Source: Flavobacteriales bacterium (GTDB lineage: Bacteria > Bacteroidota > Bacteroidia > Flavobacteriales_D > CAJJDF01). Taken from it: a stretch of 64,000 nucleotides of DNA. The notes under the pieces were generated by a model, which was given only the letters and a program-made list of their open reading frames with translations, was not told where the DNA came from and did no database searches. Of this stretch, positions 63,956 to 64,000 are shown in pieces. The first letter of the stretch is position 1. Each line of letters opens with the position of its first letter. Both the position numbers and the translations under genes were made by a program. The stretch lies in contig JABAYJ010000009.1 in NCBI GenBank assembly GCA_018609055.1, forward strand, positions 431,761-495,760, given 5' to 3'.

Positions 63956-64000
63956 CTTATTCTCTTTATTATTAAGAATTTTAATTTAAGTATTTGTTTT

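Overview
The window is AT-rich chromosomal DNA from a member of the Bacteroidota, most likely a free-living, probably marine Flavobacteriales relative. The signs are several type IX secretion (T9SS) C-terminal sorting domains, lipoproteins with SCKK-type lipoboxes, families largely confined to this phylum (DUF4846, DUF4159, the SpmA-SpmB fusion, the HxH-less dihydroorotase), no Shine-Dalgarno leaders, and repeated matches to the Bacteroidota -7 promoter element TAnnTTTG. I found no rRNA, tRNA, CRISPR array, prophage or insertion sequence. The region looks like core chromosome: short gaps, many translationally coupled genes, and convergent genes that share stop codons.

Layout. 1-2.6 kb: start of an LptD-like gene divergent from an amidase-MCE pair (envelope). 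2.6-3.7 kb: a T9SS cargo. 3.9-6.9 kb: an electron-transfer operon (membrane Fe-S protein, HAD phosphatase, CCG Fe-S protein, conserved small protein). 6.9-9.1 kb: LOG-TspO-unknown-unknown operon. 9.1-17.5 kb: acyl-CoA dehydrogenase, a DUF4846 lipoprotein, two tandem membrane J-domain/TerB-like proteins, a PNGase F-like lipoprotein, a two-domain OmpA protein, anmK and a glycosyltransferase. 17.5-19.7 kb: three related secreted proteins, the middle one a pseudogene. 19.8-25.9 kb: a minus-strand run of T9SS type B protein, GNAT, degenerate dihydroorotase, SpmA-SpmB fusion and isochorismate synthase. 25.9-34.7 kb: 3-hydroxyacyl-CoA dehydrogenase, cmk, DUF2752, ApbE, phosphoribosyltransferase, methyltransferase, MFS exporter, cyclophilin and DUF4159. 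34.8-38 kb: cold-shock protein, S1/P1-like hydrolase, CAP protein and a degraded PDZ/T9SS gene. 38-49.5 kb: xerD, lipoprotein, CvfB-like protein, TerC, a 1013-aa M1 peptidase with a barrel-like tail, fmt, and a glycosyltransferase-flippase-T9SS operon. 49.5-58.4 kb: a seven-gene minus-strand run (DUF1015, arginase-like, DUF389, SUI1, DgkA, LolD-like, hydroxyacid dehydrogenase), then a repeat-rich OmpA protein, SerA and a HAD phosphatase. 58.4-64 kb: NlpC/P60, MORN-like protein, pyrG, nadC, a frameshifted small membrane gene and a glycosyltransferase.

How it fits together. The main themes are envelope building and surface export (LptD, MCE, amidases, OmpA proteins, LolD, T9SS cargo, glycosyltransferases, flippase), redox and cofactor metabolism (Fe-S operon, menaquinone, NAD, ApbE, CTP), and extracellular degradation (PNGase F, M1 peptidase, S1/P1-like hydrolase).

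The strongest oddities concern gene expression. Four intact genes and one pseudogene have convincing N-termini that begin at ATT or ATA with no ATG, GTG or TTG available. Several genes have a -7 box only 3-4 bases from the start codon, which suggests leaderless mRNAs. One good terminator lies inside the coding end of the convergent gene. There are also three decayed or frameshifted genes.
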